DNA from: JAWBSP01 sp964632175
GTDB lineage: Archaea > Hadarchaeota > Hadarchaeia > Hadarchaeales > JAWBSP01
Reading direction: 5' to 3'
NCBI GenBank assembly: GCA_964632175.1
Contig: CAZWBJ010000036.1
Coordinates: 1-6,384 of the forward strand
DNA: 6,384 bases
The notes beneath the pieces were generated by a model, which saw nothing but the letters and a program-made list of their open reading frames with translations, did no database searches and was not told the DNA's origin. The translations under genes were made by a program, and so were the position numbers. Below are positions 4,779 through 6,384 of the stretch, in pieces; the first letter of the stretch is position 1, and each line of letters starts with the position of its first letter.

Positions 4779-5456
4779 ATGTTCGCCTCCTACGCCGCCC
4801 TGGTGAAGAACCTGAGGGGCGTGGTCCTGCTGGACAGGAAAGAGAAGGGGATTGAGAAAACCGTCCGGTGGTTCGGGGGGCGTTTCAAGTATAGGCAGAT
4901 AGGGGTCCCGCCCAGCCTCCACGACTTCGAGCACCTGAAGGGGGGGCCCTTCGTTCCGGTGACTTACCCAACCAAGAGCCTGAGGGACCTGGCCAGGCTG
5001 GCGGGGACCCTGGTGAGACCGGAGGCAGCCGAGGCCGTCGTCCTAGCCTCAGCCCACGTTTGCCCCGTCATGGCGCTCGGGAAGAGCTGGGAACTCCTCA
5101 GACCTTTGGCGGTGGGTGAGGTGAGGGGGGGAGAGATGGACGCGAGGAGTCTCAAGCTCCACCTCAGGATATCGGACTACACCGTCCTAGACCTCTATCA
5201 GTGGAGCACCGAGAACTCGAGGAGGCTTTGGAGGGGGGAGGGGCTTGGGGAGGAAAGAGCGAGGAGGGTGGAGAGGGACAAAAAGAGGTACTGGAGGCTG
5301 AAGGAGGGGAAAAAGCCCTTCCTGCTCTACCTGGATCTCGCCCGGAAGCTCTCGGAAAATCCGCGCCTCCTCAAGGAACTGTTGAAGCTGCCCGAGGAGG
5401 AGGTCACGGCCGGGCTCGCCATCCTCTCGGCAGTGGTTTTGGAGGCGCCGGGCTAG
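4779..5456 (+). CDS. Conserved-looking protein of unknown function, coupled to the sirtuin
   Basis: A 225-aa protein that I do not recognise. The ATG follows the sirtuin TGA with no intervening base, so translation is probably coupled and the two gene products may be functionally linked. Visible features are an N-terminal basic segment (K10-R40), a hydrophobic strand-like stretch AEAVVLASAHVCPVMALG (85-101) with His93 and Cys95, a middle part LKLHLRISDYTVLDLYQW (125-142), a strongly charged Arg/Lys/Glu region (148-179) that could bind nucleic acid, and a C-terminal helical part with a leucine-rich segment (192-207). There is no signal peptide or clear membrane helix. Codon use matches the neighbours. 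Its stop shares CTAG with the convergent gene. Confidence 0.75.
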   Translation: MFASYAALVKNLRGVVLLDRKEKGIEKTVRWFGGRFKYRQIGVPPSLHDFEHLKGGPFVPVTYPTKSLRDLARLAGTLVRPEAAEAVVLASAHVCPVMALGKSWELLRPLAVGEVRGGEMDARSLKLHLRISDYTVLDLYQWSTENSRRLWRGEGLGEERARRVERDKKRYWRLKEGKKPFLLYLDLARKLSENPRLLKELLKLPEEEVTAGLAILSAVVLEAPG

Positions 5457-5917
5457 GTGGTGTACCAGTCCCCCCACTCGAAGTCGGACTCCACGAGGGG
5501 CTCCATTTCCCGGATGAGCTTCTTCCACTCCCCCCGCTCGACCATCCCCCTCAGCTCCTCGGTGAGATGCTGGGTCGCATGCACGAGATTGAAGATGTAC
5601 AGGTGGCACTCCCTTCCCCCCGCGAGAAACTTGAAGCGGTCGTAATAGCCGGGGCAGCCCTCGTAGCCGTCGAACGCCCTCAACACCTCCTCCGCCGACT
5701 CGCTCACCACCTCCAAGAGCTTCCCCTCCGCGACGGCGCCCTTCTCCGGGACCACCGTGTTGTATTTTCTCGCGACGAACGACCTAAACAGCCTGAAGCC
5801 CCTCAACCTTGCATTCGCGTACCGAAACTTCGCCCGGATCCCCTTGGCCCGGAGCCTGCTCCCCACGATCTCCGGATACATGAGATTTCCGTAAACGAAC
5901 AGAAGGACACTCTCCAT
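5453..5917 (-). CDS. Gamma-glutamylcyclotransferase-like (AIG2/GGCT fold) protein
   Basis: A 154-aa protein of the GGCT/AIG2 superfamily, whose members cyclise gamma-glutamyl amines or amino acids to 5-oxoproline. The fold signature is the N-terminal strand LLFVYGNLMYPEIV (5-18) carrying the YG-x-L substrate loop. It continues with LRGFRLFR (38-45), VAEGKLLEV (62-70), LRAFDGYEGCPGYYDR (79-94) and the strand CHLYIF (104-109). Glu86 in DGYEG aligns with the catalytic glutamate of human GGCT. The substrate is unknown; archaeal members act in varied side-chain or repair reactions. The gene has its own promoter (TATAAATTT at 5934-5942) and converges on the unknown 225-aa gene with a 4-bp overlap. 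Confidence 0.85.
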   Translation of the reverse strand: MESVLLFVYGNLMYPEIVGSRLRAKGIRAKFRYANARLRGFRLFRSFVARKYNTVVPEKGAVAEGKLLEVVSESAEEVLRAFDGYEGCPGYYDRFKFLAGGRECHLYIFNLVHATQHLTEELRGMVERGEWKKLIREMEPLVESDFEWGDWYTT

Positions 5918-5933
5918 CCAGACCGTAAGTTGG

Positions 5934-5942
5934 AAATTTATA
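5934..5942 (-). promoter_or_regulatory. TATA box of the GGCT-like gene
   Basis: On the minus strand TATAAATTT lies about 17-25 bp before the ATG at 5917, within otherwise GC-rich DNA. Archaeal initiation about 25 bp downstream would fall at or next to the ATG, so the transcript is probably leaderless. This is the clearest core promoter in the window. Confidence 0.6.
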
Positions 5943-6161
5943 GGGACTCAACCCTCGCGCCGGCAACTTGCCCTGCACCTAGGGAATCTCGGATACCAAA
6001 TTGGCCCACTTTCGGCATTCGATTCCCGCCCTAGAAACCCCGTGTTTAGGGTGATGACTTATCCCAGGAGCTTCAGTAGGTAGGTAAAATCGTCCGGCGG
6101 CCTCACTCCCGTTATCGCTCACTCCCGAGAGCTACCTGCGCTTCACCCCTCCCTCGAGCTA
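5943..6161. other. Gene-free interval with small repeats and a possible gene remnant
   Basis: No intact gene is seen. GGGAATC (about 5980-5986) and GATTCCC (6021-6027) form an inverted repeat. CCCTA...GTTTAGGG (6029-6051) can form a bulged hairpin with a 5-nt loop. CTCACTCCCG occurs twice, at 6102-6111 and 6118-6127, with a 16-bp period. On the minus strand, 6059-6118 reads as a 19-codon tail ending in GVRPPDDFTYLLKLLG and a TAA. It has codon use like the neighbouring genes but is closed upstream by a TGA at 6119-6121, so it may be the end of a lost gene. Confidence 0.4.
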
Positions 6162-6198
6162 AATACTCCAATTTTTATAGAGTTAATCATGGAGTATT
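6162..6198. promoter_or_regulatory. 9-bp inverted repeat over the start of the ATPase gene
   Basis: AATACTCCA (6162-6170) and TGGAGTATT (6190-6198) are perfect reverse complements around a 19-nt AT-rich centre that contains TTTTTATAG. The right arm includes the last two bases of the ATG at 6189. TAAATA at 6160-6165 may be a TATA box for a leaderless transcript. The arrangement suits an operator, or a hairpin that hides the start codon. Confidence 0.45.
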
Positions 6199-6384
6199 AT
6201 CCAAGAAAAATAGAAGAAAAATTGGAGAGATCGGCTTGGAAGGAGAGAATACCTTCTGCTCAAGGGACCCCGGCAGAGTGGCAAGACCACGCTCCTTCTC
6301 CACCTCAAAGGGCTCTTAAAGGATTCGGAGTACATCACCCTTGAAGATCCGGAATGGAGGGAGGCCTTTGAGAGGGACCCGAAA
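6189..6384 (+). pseudogene. AAA_14/DUF4143-type ATPase, N-terminal part, frameshifted and cut by the window end
   Basis: The ATG at 6189 opens MEYYPRKIEEKLER, a typical N-terminus of the archaeal AAA_14 ATPase family, but this frame then runs into unrelated sequence and a stop. The next frame continues from about 6232 as RLGRREYLLLKGPRQSGKTT, with the Walker A P-loop GPRQSGKTT, then LLKDSEYITLEDPEW and open to the last base. Dropping the single T at 6231 would join the two halves cleanly. Family members bind ATP through this P-loop and usually carry a C-terminal DUF4143 domain; their roles are poorly known. The frameshift could be a real inactivating mutation or an assembly error near A-rich runs. 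The first 15 codons are AT-rich, unlike the genes to the left. Confidence 0.8.

Noticed and set aside
4029..4934. Long minus-strand frame of 301 codons opposite the sirtuin
   Set aside because: It is a shadow of the GC-rich sirtuin and 225-aa genes, rich in Pro/Gly/Arg with no domain, while the plus strand has unmistakable sirtuin motifs.
6010..6032. tRNA-like ATTCGATTCCCGCCC
   Set aside because: The T-stem does not pair and no acceptor partner lies upstream at the right distance.

Overview
The window looks like a metagenome-assembled scaffold from an uncultured archaeon, possibly thermophilic. The coding DNA is GC-rich and uses mostly AGG/AGA for arginine. AT-rich TATA-like boxes lie about 20-25 bp upstream of several starts, which suggests leaderless transcripts. 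One gene encodes a stand-alone Lrp/AsnC ligand-sensing (RAM) domain of the kind common in archaea. I cannot place the lineage more precisely.

Layout: (1) Positions 14-202 hold three copies of a 33-nt near-perfect hairpin separated by 43-47 nt, followed by a leader with a TATA-like box and a palindrome in front of the small RAM-domain gene (337-561, +). (2) Positions 562-3128 (minus strand) read, in transcription order: an unknown 80-aa helical protein, a winged-helix protein coupled to it by a TGATG overlap, a broken gene remnant (2329-2628, possibly the C-terminus of an AbiEii-like nucleotidyltransferase), a prokaryotic Ku, and a LigD-type ATP-dependent DNA ligase whose TTG start overlaps the Ku stop. 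Ku plus ligase is a minimal double-strand-break end-joining pair; the polymerase and phosphoesterase partners are not here. (3) A nitroreductase (3154-3675, +) is divergent from the 80-aa gene. (4) Positions 3676-4022 hold no gene, a possible structured RNA, and a 100-N scaffold gap flanked on both sides by the same 55 bp, which looks like an assembly artefact. (5) A class III (SIRT5/CobB-like) sirtuin (4023-4778, +) is followed with no spacing by an unknown 225-aa protein (4779-5456, +). (6) A gamma-glutamylcyclotransferase-like gene (5453-5917, minus) converges on it, sharing the bases CTAG between the two stop codons. (7) Positions 5943-6188 are mostly non-coding. The start of an AAA_14/DUF4143-type ATPase (6189 to the window end, +) follows; it carries an apparent frameshift and has an inverted repeat over its start codon.

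The main functional theme is DNA end joining (Ku and ligase), with a possible link to NAD-dependent protein deacylation (sirtuin). The accessory signals most worth a second look are the hairpin repeat array, the decayed genes next to Ku and at the right edge, and the uncharacterised partner of the sirtuin. I see no strong evidence for a complete new defence or mobile system inside this window.
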